Assembly: GCA_001274695.2 (NCBI GenBank)
Contig: LARU01000001.1
Coordinates: forward strand, 1-64,000
DNA: 64,000 bases
Source of the DNA: Azoarcus sp. PA01
GTDB lineage: Bacteria; Pseudomonadota; Gammaproteobacteria; Burkholderiales; Rhodocyclaceae
Direction of reading: 5' to 3'
In this document: piece after piece, positions 26,565 through 37,031 of the stretch
Numbering within the stretch: the stretch's first letter is position 1
How the letters are laid out: the number at the start of each line of letters is the position of its first letter
The notes under the pieces: generated by a model
What the model saw: the letters and a program-made list of their open reading frames with translations, nothing else
The model's database searches: none
What the model was told of the DNA's origin: nothing
Translations under genes and position numbers: made by a program

Positions 26565-27827
26565 TCAAAATGTTGCAATCCTGATTAGGCTGGCCGAATC
26601 AAGAATATTCTTCCGCTCTAAATTTGAGCTCGCCAATTCTCCAAAACCCAATTCAAAAATTGGGTGATCGTCTGAATCAAGAATGGTCCCCGATAACCTG
26701 TTGGGGCCTCTAGATGAGGCGCACCATTTACAGTCCGCCGCAACTCCGTAGTTTTTTCTTATTCTTAAGAGTTGGGCGATTAAGTGATAATGCCCGAAAT
26801 CGAAAAGGTCCGGCCAATAAACCATTGGCACGCCAGGTCCGCATAACATAAACGTGTAAGCAAAAGGCTTGTGTTGTTCGGAACATGGCCAACGCATCTG
26901 CCCCATGCGCCCAACACGACAAAGGGGGGACATTCCTGTATCGTGGTTCTCCACAAACGTTACCATCGACTTCCGAATCCACTCGACGTTAACCGTATTT
27001 AGTCCGTAGTCAAGATATTGAACGTCATGACGTTGAACCATTTCCTTAAACCGATAGTCCAGCACGTGTGAACTAGTATCTGAAGCCCAGCCGATAACTC
27101 GGTCGATAGGATCGACCCCATAGCGCTCGACTAAAGGGTCAAAATCTTCAAGTGGACCGCATCGAATATCTTTTTCAAGTCGGGGCCAGTATTCACCAAT
27201 CGAAATTATTTCGGCCTTTTGAAGGTTTGTAATCCATTGATTAAAAAGATCTGGATCCATTCCGTAGATCTGGTCCCAACGAAAACCATCAACGTTGCAT
27301 TCAACCACGAGCCTATTCAAGTTGTGGATAAAGCATGATTGAACGCGAAAACAGCTATGATCGATATCCGCGTCGCCAGCAAGAAAAATCTTTGCTCTTG
27401 ATTGCTTTTGAGGACAAGCTCTCCAAGATTCCCCGGGGTAATCCCAGATGTCTCTGGTCATTCGCTTATAGTCACGATGATTCGTGACTATATCTACAAT
27501 CACCTTAATACCGACTTGGTGACACTGTTCAACCAACGTTCGAAGTTCTTCTTCGGTTCCATAAAAGCTGTTCAGGTCAAAGTCAGACCAGAAGTAGCCT
27601 TCGCCTCCACCATAGTCGTCTCCGTTCTCCCAAGTGGAACGGTCTATCCATGGAGGAGGAAGATAGATAACCGTAAACCCCAACTCGGCTATATGCTGCG
27701 CAAAGCCAGTCAGTATCATGTACCATGATTTATCTGAACCTCGAAGCGTTCCGGTCCCGGAAGTCTTTACCAAATTCCAATGAAACGCCTGGAGTATGAT
27801 GTCGGTCGGCGCAAGACAGGAGCGCAT
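26565..27827 (-). CDS. GH13 alpha-amylase-family enzyme, intracellular
   Basis: 420 residues, TIM-barrel glycoside hydrolase family 13. All four conserved regions are present: I DIVTNH (112-117), II GFRWDQI with nucleophile D185, III SIGEYW with acid/base E212, IV FVENHD with D296. The opening ILQAFHWN is also typical. No signal peptide and no starch-binding domain. It lies between a large coiled-coil protein gene and a small coiled-coil gene, far from any sugar-uptake genes, in DNA of lower G+C than its surroundings. Substrate unknown; in this setting it may not be a nutritional amylase. Confidence 0.88.
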   Translation of the reverse strand: MRSCLAPTDIILQAFHWNLVKTSGTGTLRGSDKSWYMILTGFAQHIAELGFTVIYLPPPWIDRSTWENGDDYGGGEGYFWSDFDLNSFYGTEEELRTLVEQCHQVGIKVIVDIVTNHRDYKRMTRDIWDYPGESWRACPQKQSRAKIFLAGDADIDHSCFRVQSCFIHNLNRLVVECNVDGFRWDQIYGMDPDLFNQWITNLQKAEIISIGEYWPRLEKDIRCGPLEDFDPLVERYGVDPIDRVIGWASDTSSHVLDYRFKEMVQRHDVQYLDYGLNTVNVEWIRKSMVTFVENHDTGMSPLCRVGRMGQMRWPCSEQHKPFAYTFMLCGPGVPMVYWPDLFDFGHYHLIAQLLRIRKNYGVAADCKWCASSRGPNRLSGTILDSDDHPIFELGFGELASSNLERKNILDSASLIRIATF

Positions 27828-27849
27828 TCTGTTTTTCTATATCGGAGCC

Positions 27850-30800
27850 TTATGCGGGACTAAATGCGCTATTGAAAATAACACATTCCCCCATTGTCTT
27901 AGAATATTCGACCCGCTTTCTGCTTGACTCGCGCGCAAGGGCATCACAAAGATCATAATCGGCGAGTTCAAGGTCAATGCGATCACGAAGAGCGATCATC
28001 TCCTGCAAATTGGATGACGGTCTGTAATATCCGAGGTCGTCGACCGCCTCAGCCGCCGATGGAAGGGGGAGGGTTAAGGAACGGCCAAGACTGTTCACGT
28101 CGCCATCGATGTCAATGACGATTTGCCAATGGTCGTGAATCGTTTGCAAGACATTATCTGGTAAAACAGTATATCGGAGTTCGTTCGGTGTTATGTCCTT
28201 CAGCTTCTTGCGTGTTTCGGCAAATCCCGGTGCCCGAACAACGTACTCTCCTTCGTACGCCCAATCAATGCGCCAAGGCATAGCCTTCTCGACGAAGTTC
28301 GGTTGCGCGCCTTGCGCTGATGAATAATCAAGAATCAGAGCTTTCGATAGAAATCGACGAAGAATGGAAGGGTTTTTCCAGTCGCGAACGGCGATTTCGT
28401 AGATCCGAGGGTTGATTGCCGCTGCAGCCAGACACTGCCGAACGGCATACCTTGACCAGTTTGACGCAAGCAATGCGTTGAATTGAAGAAGGTGAAAAGT
28501 GATGTGATACGGCCCACGTCGTGAGCTATTTACGAAGTCATGTAGGAGGAGAGGAACAATTCCTTCCCCAGCGAAAATCGACTCCTGTGTGATACACAAG
28601 TTAAGAAGGCGGCGGCAATAGCCTAGGGCGACACGACCTATTCGTCCCGGCACTTCGCCGTTTCTTTGATTTAGGATCTCATCGAGCGGGGGGATCTTGC
28701 GATCAACCACGAGCTGAGAATAAAAGTGAGAGTCGATAATGGGTTCAGCGATCTTCTTCGCCGCGTTCCATTCGACCACATTTTCCAGGTTTCGATATAC
28801 CCATTGCAGCTCTGCCGCATCGGCAGATGAAATCGTCGCCTCATTGTAGGAATAGGTAGTAGCTCTGATGTTTGTGTCTCTTACCAACGCACATGGATGC
28901 ATTGCTTGCAGCAATCCAATGTGCACTTTAGCTGGAACTGATTCAGGATGGGCCTGCTTCCAACGGCGTGCACATTGATCCTTCAACATTATCGTCCAGA
29001 AGTACATCCCCGCATCTTTTGTTAGGTCTACCTTCTCGTCTTTCGGCCCGTCCGTCTCAAGGAAGTCCGGCCTCAGTAGATCCAAATACGGCGACTGGTT
29101 CTGGTGAGCGTAGTTGTAAGCTTTAAAAACTTGATTCAACGAGTAATCCATCAATACGTTGACGGAGTTCTGCATCCCTAAATGATAATACTCATTTAGC
29201 TCGTTAAAGTGCGCGCGAAAGTGGGCAAAGTCATTAAAACGATTGTTTGCAAAACCATAGTTCCTTCTGAGTTCCAAAAATTCGGCGAGATTTTCAATCG
29301 GTCTCATGGATTGCTCGCTTGACCAGTTAACAGCAACGGTCACCAACAACTGAATTTCGTGGAGTTCGCGTAGATTCTGCAGGTGAGCGGACTGAAACTG
29401 CTTAACGAACTCCACGAGCACCTCGAGCGTTTGGATTTGCATCCGCTGCATTTCGCGGAGCTCCTTACGTATTTCGGTTAACTGATCAATAATGATCTGT
29501 TGGTTTTGGAGCACCATATCGAGGCGCTCCATGATTTGTTCGTGACGTTGAGTAGCGATATCTTTGCCTTCGAATAGCGCTCCGGTAATTGCCGCTATAC
29601 CGCCAAGAAAGTCGCCTGTAGAAAATGCGGTGAACGCAGTGAACGCGGTTTGACCTATTTTTACCGCGGAGTTTAGGGAAGCGCTGATTTATTCCGTTCG
29701 CCCTGAGCTTGTCGAAGGGCATTCCCTGCAACAACAAGGGCTTCGACAGGCTCAGCCCGAACGGTTTCGATTTAATCAGCGCTTCCTTAGGTCATTCAAA
29801 AGTTTCGGGTCGATCTTGACCACGGTGCTCAGATCGTTGACGATCTGCATAGTAGTCGCAGCAGCGTTCAGGTATTTTTTTGTATTATCGAGGAAGTTCT
29901 TTTTGTTCTGAACAGCTTCTAAGCGCTTCGTGAGCGCGACCCGCTCCTCTTCGTCCATCCCCATTAGCTGCTGACGCTTGAGGAACGCAAGCTGGTCCTC
30001 GGGGTTCATCGTTGAAAATAGATACTGATTGATGAATGTGACGTCGTTTTCTAGATTGCCGAGCCTGCCACCGAAATCTATCGTTATCTCTTTAAGATCG
30101 TCCTTTATGGCGACCAGGTCGCCTTGTATTTGCCGAATATCTTGGTGGTTTTTTAGAGCTAGGCGTTGGATGATTTGGACGTTAGCACTAATATTCTCGA
30201 CGTCACCCTTTACGTCGTCGATTTGCGTTTGTAGCGCGTCGTCAGCAAGCTGGGAGAAGCGGATATGTGAATTGAGCTTGTCTTCGAGCAAACTGGACAT
30301 GTAGTGCTGAAACTGGGGCCTCGCCTCGTCTGGGATTTTCGCCAAATCCACATTGGCAAAGATCCCTCGGTCTTTATCGAGAATCTCGCCAATCACCGCG
30401 ACCTTTTCATTTCTTGAGCCGTTTTTGAATCGCTGTTCAAGGGCATTAAGATCAGCGTTGTACTGGTCTCGAAGTAATCTGAATTGTAGACCAACAAACT
30501 TCTCACACTTCGCTTTTGAATCTTGATCTATCGCAGATAAAGTGTAATCAAACAGCGCTTCGGTCGCAGCCGTAACCGTTACCAGTGCAATCGCTGCCGT
30601 AGCTCCTACGGGTCCGCCGGCCGCGGCGCCGATTGCGATTGACCCAAGGACTATCTCTTTGTTTAAGCTAATGATGGAGCGACCTAGTTTTGCCTCGGAT
30701 GTGTAGTGGTTGTGGAGATTGGTTAGATTTTCAATGCGAGTAGCCAGATTTTTGTAGTCTTTTGCTTCGTTTGTGTCAAAAATGTCTTTGTACGAGCGCG

Positions 30801-30909
30801 CCTCAAAACCAGATGCAATCCCTCTTGCAACGTGGAACAATCCTGACGCCGAATATTTGGTCGCGAGTTCCGCGAGCTGTGTTCTTTTTTCTTCGTCAAT
30901 GTTGGTCAA
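27850..30909 (-). pseudogene. Large coiled-coil/hydrophobic protein (981 residues) split by a MITE
   Basis: Two frames, 30909-29776 and 29532-27850, are halves of one gene. Removing the 110-bp element at 29677-29786 and one copy of its TTAG target joins NDL to NSAVKIGQTAF in frame and gives 981 residues. Part 1: a helical region, a Gly/Ala-rich hydrophobic stretch (LGSIAIGAAAGGPVGATAAI, about 90-110), then long coiled coil. Part 2: a second hydrophobic stretch (GDFLGGIAAITGALFEG), more coiled coil (about 410-500), then a 450-residue helical C-terminal domain without known motif. The layout recalls alpha-helical pore formers or membrane-remodelling proteins, but no family is recognised. First gene of the low-G+C block; as it stands only truncated products are possible. 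Confidence 0.8.
29677..29786. mobile_element. 110-bp palindromic MITE
   Basis: Both ends read GGAAGCGCTGATT inward, and the inner arms (CCGTTCGCCCTGAGCTTGTC and its imperfect mirror) can fold into one long hairpin. Flanked by TTAG on each side (29673-29676 and 29787-29790), a YTAR-type target. It introduces a TGA that ends the first half of the disrupted gene. Confidence 0.88.
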
Positions 30910-31038
30910 GGCGTCTCCCTTCTAGATAGTGGGCTCCAGCGTTGGAATCATTTTGAAACTGTAAAAAACTCACTTCGCGAAATCTGTCTGAATCGCCCCG
31001 GGTTTCGCGGAGGCTCCAACTCTTGAGAAGAGGGAGCC

Positions 31039-31359
31039 ATGAAGAGATCAACGAAGTTCTCCTCCGAGGTGGTCGAGCGCGCCGTGCGCATGGTGTTCGA
31101 GGCCAAAGACCAGTACGAATCCCAGTGGGCGGCGATCGTCTCGATCGCAGCAAAGATTGGCTGCACGGCGGAAACGCTGCGCCGTTGGGTTCGCCAGCAT
31201 GAGCGGGACACTGTGCAGCGTGACGGGGTCACGACCGCGGAGGCGGCCCGCCTCAAGGAGCTCGAGCGCGAGGTGCGCGAGCTGAAGAAAGCCAACGAGA
31301 TCCTGCGCCTGGCCAGCGCGTATTTCGCGCAGGCGGAGCTCGACCGCCGCAACAAGTGA
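31039..31359 (+). CDS. IS3-family transposase OrfA
   Basis: 106 residues: helix-turn-helix ([16 protein letters not shown], then [13 protein letters not shown]) and a zipper helix ([18 protein letters not shown]). Good ribosome site GAGGGAGCC. Overlaps orfB by 4 bp. Confidence 0.92.
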   Translation: MKRSTKFSSEVVERAVRMVFEAKDQYESQWAAIVSIAAKIGCTAETLRRWVRQHERDTVQRDGVTTAEAARLKELEREVRELKKANEILRLASAYFAQAELDRRNK

Positions 31360-32249
31360 TGAACGGCTTCCTCGACACGCACCGCGAGCGCTTCGGGATC
31401 GAGCCGATCTGCAGGGTACTGCAGGTTGCCCCGTCCGCTTATCGACGCGCCGTGGCGCGCCGGCGCGATCCGGCCTTGCGCTCGTCGCGAACCCGTCGTG
31501 ACGAGGTGCTGGCGGGCCACATCGAGCGGGTCTGGCAGGCGAATCTGCAGGTGTATGAAGCGCGCAAAGTGTGGCGGCAGCTGCAGCGCGAAGGCCTCGA
31601 GGTCGCGCGCTGCACCGTGGAGCGGCTGATGCGTGCCCAAGGGCTGCGCGGTGCCAGGCGTGGCAAGGCGGTTCGGACCACCCGGCCCGATCCTGCTGCA
31701 CCTTGTCCGCTCGATCGCGTCAATCGGCAGTTCGCTGCGCCGCGCCCGAACCAGCTCTGGGTCTCTGACTTCACGTATGTCTCGAGTTGGCAGGGTTTTG
31801 TGTACGTGGCCTTCGTCATCGACGTCTTCGCCCGCTTCATCGTGGGCTGGCGCGTCAGCCGATCCATGCACACCGAATTCGTGCTCGACGCTCTGGAGCA
31901 GGCTCTGTGGGCGCGCCAACCCGAGCGCAACGCTTTGATTCATCATAGCGATCCCGGCTCGCAGTACGTGTCGATCCGCTACAGTGAGCGACTGAGTGAG
32001 GCGGACATCGAGCCGTCGGTCGGCAGCCGCGGGGACAGCTACGACAATGCCCTGCCCGAGACGATCAACGGGCTGTACAAGGCAGAAGTCATTCATCGGC
32101 GTGGCCCATGGAAAAGCGTTGAAGCGGTCGAGTTGGCCACCCTCGAATGGGTCTCATGGTTCAACTGTCACTGACCGGCACAATAGAGCCACCGATGATC
32201 GGCATATAGGAGCCAGCTGGAAGGGGCTCTGACGAACGTCTGCGGGGGT

Positions 32250-33038
32250 TCAAGATTCGTTGTTTTTCGGGGTGCTGGCAAGGGCTGTTTTGGCCTTGTT
32301 TGGACCGTGTCGGGGCGAGCGGTAGGAAGCCCCGTCGAGCGTCAGGCAGTAGGCGTTGTGACGCAGGCGATCGACGGTGGCGGAAGCAAGTAGGCGGTTA
32401 CCCGGGAAGGCCTGGTCCCACTCGGTGAAGTCGAGGTTGCTGGTGACGACGGTGGCGGCCTGCTCGTAACGTTCGGCGATCAGGTCATGCAGGTCTTCGT
32501 CGGCGGGCGAACGCAGCGGTTTCAGCCCGAAGTCATCGATGATGAGGACCGGCACGCGCGCCAGTTGCTGGAGCTTCCGTTCATAGGCTCCGGTAGCCCG
32601 CGCCGCATTGAGGCTCGCGAGCAACTGCGAGCAGGACGCGAAGACGACGTCGTGACCCTGGCGCACCGCGCAGTGGCCGAGCGCCTGCGCGAGATGGCTC
32701 TTGCCGGTGCCGCAGGGGCCGACGATGAGCACCGGGGCGCGCTCGTCGATGTAGCGCCCCGTGGCCAGATCATGCACCAGCGCGCGGTTGGTCGAGGGCA
32801 GCCGGTCGAACTCGAAGCCTTCGAGGGTCTTGGTCGCGCGAAACGCCGCGCGGCGCAGCCGCGTGGCGAACTTCTTCTGCTCGCGCCGCGCGACCTCGTC
32901 CTGGATCAGTAGCGCGAGAAATTCCGTGTAGGCGAGCTTCGCGTCAATGGCCTGGCGGTTGCGGGCCTCGAGCGAGTCGAGGATGCCGGAAAGGCGTAAC
33001 TGCTTGAGCTGCGGCGCCAGTTCGGTGGCGGGATTCAT
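32250..33038 (-). CDS. istB: IstB helper ATPase, copy 1
   Basis: 262 residues, AAA+ ATPase like DnaC. Walker A VGPCGTGKSHLAQALGH, Walker B VLIIDDFG, and the C-terminal LRHNAYCLTLDG usual for IstB. Helps the IstA transposase choose its target. A few residues differ from copy 2. Confidence 0.94.
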   Translation of the reverse strand: MNPATELAPQLKQLRLSGILDSLEARNRQAIDAKLAYTEFLALLIQDEVARREQKKFATRLRRAAFRATKTLEGFEFDRLPSTNRALVHDLATGRYIDERAPVLIVGPCGTGKSHLAQALGHCAVRQGHDVVFASCSQLLASLNAARATGAYERKLQQLARVPVLIIDDFGLKPLRSPADEDLHDLIAERYEQAATVVTSNLDFTEWDQAFPGNRLLASATVDRLRHNAYCLTLDGASYRSPRHGPNKAKTALASTPKNNES

Positions 33039-33076
33039 GGTGAGAGACTCCTTGGGTGAGATGGGCGTGCGCCCGG

Positions 33077-34624
33077 TCAGTGAAGCGAGGGGGATTCGTC
33101 AGCGAAGAGCGCCGCGGTGGCACGAGCGAAGCGGGCGCGGTCGGCATAGGGTTCGGTGCTGACCGCGGTGAGCGGCTGCAGGTCGTGGCCGCCGGCGAGG
33201 ATGGTCTTGACGGTGCGGTAATGCGGGCTGTCGTGGTCGAGCGCACGCGCGCAGGCGGCCTCCAGGCGCGCCGCGCCGTAGCGGCTCTTCAACTGCAGCA
33301 CGCCTTGGGCGGCGCGTAGCCGCTCACTGATGCGGTCGGTGAGCAGCCGCCCGATGAGCCGGGCGCACGCCTCGCCGATCTCCGCGGCCTGCTGCAGACA
33401 CCAGCTGCGGTCGTGCGCGAAGAAGCGCTGGGCGGCGGGCGGCAGATGGTCGGTGACGGTGCGCCGCTCGCCGGGACGACGGGCGCGGGCGTGGGTGGCG
33501 ACCGGTTTGAAGTCCTGATAGACCGTGACGACGGTGTCGGTCGCCCGCAGCCACAGGCGTTTGCCGACCAGGGCGAACGGCACGGAGTACAGCGCGCGCT
33601 CGAAGCTGACGTGACAGTCGCGATGCACCGCCACCTGGTGCCAGGTGCCCAGATCCGGCGGCACCGCCGGCAGCGGCCGCAGCACGCTGCGCTCGACGGC
33701 GAAGCTCGCGAGCGGCTGCACCCGCGTCGTGCCGTGAATGCGCAGCCCCGCTTCCTGCAACACCCAATCGCGCGCCTGGGCGTTCAGATCGGCCAGATCG
33801 CGGAAGCTGCGCGTGGGCAGGAAGTTGCCCTTCACGTATTTGACGCCCGCCTCCACGATCCCCTTCTTCTGCGGATCCTGGGGCGGGCAGGCGTCGATCC
33901 GAAAGCCGTAGCCTTCGGCGCATTCGGCGTAGGCGCGCTGCACCTCGGGGTCGTGCGCGCACGCCTTGGTGATCGCGCACTTGGCGTTGTCGATGATGAG
34001 GCGAGCGGGCACCGCGCCGAACCACTCGAAGGCGCGCCGATGGCAGCCGAGCCAGGTGCGCACGCTCTGATCCCACACGAACTCGACGTACTGGTGCCGC
34101 GAGAAACACAGCGTCATCACGAAGGCCCACGTGCGGCGCAGCTCGCCCGTGGCCGGATCCACGAGCTGCGGGCCGGCGCCGAAATCGACCTGCGCCGCTT
34201 CGCCCGGCGCGAACGACAAGCGCACGGTCGCTTCCGGCGGGCGCTCGCGCTCGATCGCGGCAATGAGCCGGCGCACGCTGGAATAGTGCCCGGTGAAACC
34301 GTGCTCGCGTTTGAGGGTGGCGTGGATCACCACGCCCGACACGCCCTGCGCCAACCACTGCTCGATGAGCGGCCGGTAGGCGCCAATCGACGACTGCGCG
34401 GTCACCGGCAGGCGCGGCCGGCCGATCGCCGCGGCGATCTCGGCGTCCTCCGGCACCGGCTGCGCCGGATCGAGCCAGCCGCGGGCGGCGGCCAACTCCC
34501 GGAAACGGGCCGCCTTCGCCCGTCCCATCAGTTTCGCGCGCGCGATCTCGCGCTCGGAGTCGCCCTGACGCATGCGCATCAGGGCCTGGCGGTACTCGTA
34601 CATCTCGATGCTCCTGCGGGCCAC
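33077..34624 (-). CDS. istA: IstA transposase, copy 1
   Basis: 515 residues. N-terminal helix-turn-helix (RQGDSEREIARAKLMGRAKA), DDE core with AQVDFGAGPQLVDP (first D), RLIIDNAKCAI (second D) and the KKGIVEAGVKYVK segment (E). Reads the same as the copy at 59449-60996. Confidence 0.94.
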   Translation of the reverse strand: MARRSIEMYEYRQALMRMRQGDSEREIARAKLMGRAKAARFRELAAARGWLDPAQPVPEDAEIAAAIGRPRLPVTAQSSIGAYRPLIEQWLAQGVSGVVIHATLKREHGFTGHYSSVRRLIAAIERERPPEATVRLSFAPGEAAQVDFGAGPQLVDPATGELRRTWAFVMTLCFSRHQYVEFVWDQSVRTWLGCHRRAFEWFGAVPARLIIDNAKCAITKACAHDPEVQRAYAECAEGYGFRIDACPPQDPQKKGIVEAGVKYVKGNFLPTRSFRDLADLNAQARDWVLQEAGLRIHGTTRVQPLASFAVERSVLRPLPAVPPDLGTWHQVAVHRDCHVSFERALYSVPFALVGKRLWLRATDTVVTVYQDFKPVATHARARRPGERRTVTDHLPPAAQRFFAHDRSWCLQQAAEIGEACARLIGRLLTDRISERLRAAQGVLQLKSRYGAARLEAACARALDHDSPHYRTVKTILAGGHDLQPLTAVSTEPYADRARFARATAALFADESPSLH

Positions 34625-34966
34625 CGGCTCCCTCCTGCCAAACCAAAACCCGGCAGGGTAGCGATGGACCGCTCAAGGTCGAGACGTCCGTCAGAACAAC
34701 GCTGGCTCCATTACGCCGATCCGGCGCTGGCGCCTATGTGCCGATCCGTGACTGGCTCCAATATGCCGATCACGCCCTGGCCTCAATGTGCCGATCATCA
34801 ACTGGCTTCAATGTGCCGGTCGATGACATCAACCACCACCGCTTGCTTGAGCCAATCGGGTACATTCCTCCCGCCGAAGCCGAGGCAAACTATTACCGCA
34901 ACCTGAACGAGGACGATCGCCGCCTGACTCAAACAAAACGGCCTCCGCGAAACCCGGTGCGATTCA

Positions 34967-35236
34967 GTTTTTCGAGATACCGGCAAGGGCTGTTTTGGCC
35001 CGGTTTGGAGCGTGTCGCGGGGCGCGGTACGAGACCCCGTCGAGCGTCAGGCAATAGGCGTTGTGACGCAGCCGATCGACGGTGGCCGAGGCGAGGAGCC
35101 GATTGTCGGGGAACGCCTGGTCCGGCCAAGCTTTCGCCGTCTGCCCCTCGCAAACCGCCTTGATCGCCTGTTGGCGCATCACCTGCAGCGAGTGGTGGTC
35201 GATCGCGCGACCGTCCGAGTTCCGTTTGCATTTCAC
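34967..35236 (-). pseudogene. Debris: IS630 N-terminal piece fused to an IstB C-terminal piece
   Basis: The beginning (SDGRAIDHHSLQVMRQQAIK) matches the N-terminal helix of IS630-type transposases; the end (FPDNRLLASATVDRLRHNAY, then LDGVSYRAPRHAPN) is the C-terminus of an IstB clearly different from the intact copies. The IS3 element begins right at its end. A scar of several past insertions and deletions. Confidence 0.65.
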
Positions 35237-35323
35237 CCGCGTATTGTCTCATAGCATGACAATACTTACGAGAAGGTTAGTAAAACATCATGAGAACTAT
35301 GCCTGCTTCGCCGTCGGCCCTGC

Positions 35324-36046
35324 TCAACGTGCGCTTGCTACGCTCAGAAGGGATCCCCGGCGACGGTTTCGAGCAACAATGAGGAGTGCCGCAAAGGACG
35401 CCAGTATCAAGGAGAAGGAGTTCGGCTCTGGAACAAGGAAGGCGGATTTATACAGCCACACTCCCATCCAGTCGGCTGTCGCCTCTTTCCCCGCGAAACT
35501 CAAAAGACTGGCGGAATCTCCTGCTCCCTCAAGAAAATAGTTTTCGAGATACGGGCGAAGCGGATGGGCTGTTCCATCGCCATCGAGATACAGGGATCTA
35601 CTCAATCCGTATACACCCTCGGCAATTCCGGGCGAGTGATGGTAGGTGTTGACAAACATCGATTCATCTATCAACGCATCAATGTTGCCGCCAAAGAATT
35701 CACCCCAGCTACTATCAAGTGTTGGAAATTCGACCGTTTGGGGAAATATCAGGCGATCGAATAGTACTCTTATGTCGTCCACTGACGCCCAGGTCCATCC
35801 ATCGAATAGTACGTTGCCGATACTACCTTTGCAGACGCCAGTATTTTCTTTGCATGCGCCAGCTACTTGACTCCAGGAAACGCCCACCGTCTCACTTACC
35901 TGCCGCCAATCCCTACCGTCGATGACTAAAGCATTTGCCGTGGGGGATATAAGCAACGCGAGCGTCAAAGCGACGGCTATACGTACTGTAAGGAGGCGTG
36001 ATTGCGTCTGCGCCATGCCAACAACGGTTCTCATTGTCATTCGCAT
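35324..36046 (-). CDS. Exported PEP-CTERM protein
   Basis: 240 residues. N-terminal signal peptide (LLTVRIAVALTLALLISPTA, cut after ANA) and a C-terminal PEP-CTERM sorting signal: VPEPNSF, a hydrophobic helix (SLILASFAALLIVA) and basic RNRRR. The exosortase system removes this tail and the protein goes to the outside. The middle (about 40-200) is typical of short uncharacterised members. Start at 36046 or an inner ATG is possible. It lies isolated between insertion elements. Confidence 0.85.
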   Translation of the reverse strand: MRMTMRTVVGMAQTQSRLLTVRIAVALTLALLISPTANALVIDGRDWRQVSETVGVSWSQVAGACKENTGVCKGSIGNVLFDGWTWASVDDIRVLFDRLIFPQTVEFPTLDSSWGEFFGGNIDALIDESMFVNTYHHSPGIAEGVYGLSRSLYLDGDGTAHPLRPYLENYFLEGAGDSASLLSFAGKEATADWMGVWLYKSAFLVPEPNSFSLILASFAALLIVARNRRRGSLLSVASAR

Positions 36047-36142
36047 TTTCCTGATCTTTTTTTAATTACAGGTTTATCGTATCACATAAGCATTAATCAT
36101 GAAAATACGCTAATTACCGTACAGAAACGCGCCTCTGACTAA

Positions 36143-37031
36143 GAACTTATCCGTAAATTATGTTGATGCTGAGGGGCACGTTGCGAAAGGCGATGATGGC
36201 AGCGGCAAGGGGGTTGAGGGCGAGGAAGCTTCGTTCCAGCTTCTCATATCGCACAAGCAACTTGCGGAAGCGATTGAACCAGCTGTGGGCGACCTCAACG
36301 ACCCATCGTCGTTTTGCCTTCTTGCTGGGGTCGCCTCCCTTGATGTCTGCTTCCTGGCGGCGGCTAACGACGTGAGGGATATAGCGGTGCGTCTCGATCG
36401 TGCGAAGATTCTCGGCGCTGCGGTAGCGCGGCGTCGGCGCAAAGGTGCTTGCTGCGTCGAACCGGCGGGCATCTGCGCTTGACGACGATGGCCTTGAGCA
36501 CCTCATTGAGCCGCTTGCCGTCATTGACGTTGGCCCCGGTCACGATGAACGACAACGGGACGCCACGGCCGTCCACCAGCAAATGGCGTTTGCTGCCCTT
36601 TTTTCCCCCGATCCGTCGGGTTGGGGCCGACGGCTTCCTGCGCCAAGGGGGCCTTCATCATGGCTCCATCGACGCTTTGCCAGCGCCAGGCGATGCCCTC
36701 CATCTCGTCGTACTCGGCCAGCCCCGCTTTCCACACTGCCTCGAAGAAGCCCGCTTCTTCCCATTCAAGGAAGCGCTTGTGGATGGCGCTGGCGCTGCCA
36801 AAGCGCTCCTTGGGCAAGGCCTTCCATTGGCAACCCGTGCGAAGCACGTACACGATGGCCTCGAACACCTGTCGCGCCGGCTTCGGGGGACGACCGGCGC
36901 CGGGCTTGCGCAAGTACTGCTTGTCTGGCGACGGCACGCGCTGCGGTACCAGCGGTTCCACCCGCTGCCAGAACGCATCCGTTACCACCCACGATTCGAC
37001 TCGCGTCGCCATCCTCTCTCTCCGACGCCGT
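36143..37031 (-). mobile_element. IS5-family element, copy 2, partial
   Basis: The end GAACTTATCCGTAAAT at 36143 is the same as in the copy at 25140, with TAA (TTA on the other strand) outside. The other end is missing because the IS256-type element begins at 37032 directly beside it. Confidence 0.8.
36147..37012 (-). pseudogene. IS5-family transposase, frameshifted
   Basis: Starts ATRVESWVVTDAFWQRVEP and runs through FLEWEEAGFFEAVWKAGLAE. The frame changes near 36600 (to GVPLSFIVTGANVNDGKR) and again near 36480 (to VVSRRQEAD...LVRYEKLERS). Needs at least two indels to be whole. Confidence 0.88.

Larger units (their letters stand above)
32166..34828 (-). mobile_element. IS21-family element, copy 1, inserted in IS3
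   Basis: 2663 bp, flanked by the 5-bp duplication TCAAC (32161-32165 and 34829-34833). Both ends start TGTCA and share CGACCGGCACA-like and GATGATCGGCA repeats, the multiple terminal sites usual for IS21. Carries istA and istB on the minus strand. A second copy of identical length lies at 59245-61907 in the opposite orientation. Confidence 0.93.
30989..34966 (+). mobile_element. IS3-family element (about 1.3 kb) carrying a nested IS21
   Basis: The left end TGAATCGCCCCGGGTTTCGC and right end reverse complement TGAATCGCACCGGGTTTCGC differ at one base. Without the nested 2663-bp IS21 and its 5-bp repeat the element is 1310 bp. No matching target duplication (GTC left, GTT right), and the DNA on the right is IS630/IS21 debris, so the flanks have been rearranged. 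Confidence 0.88.
31356..34966 (+). pseudogene. IS3-family OrfB, disrupted by IS21
   Basis: The DDE core is intact up to the insertion: NQLWVSDFTYVSSWQGF, HHSDPGSQYVSIRYSERL, GDSYDNALPETINGLYKAE. At WVSWFN the frame is cut by IS21 at 32166 and continues after it at 34834 (HHRLLEPIGYIPPAEAEANY). Removing IS21 and one TCAAC restores the frame. Not functional in this copy unless the truncated form works. Confidence 0.88.
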
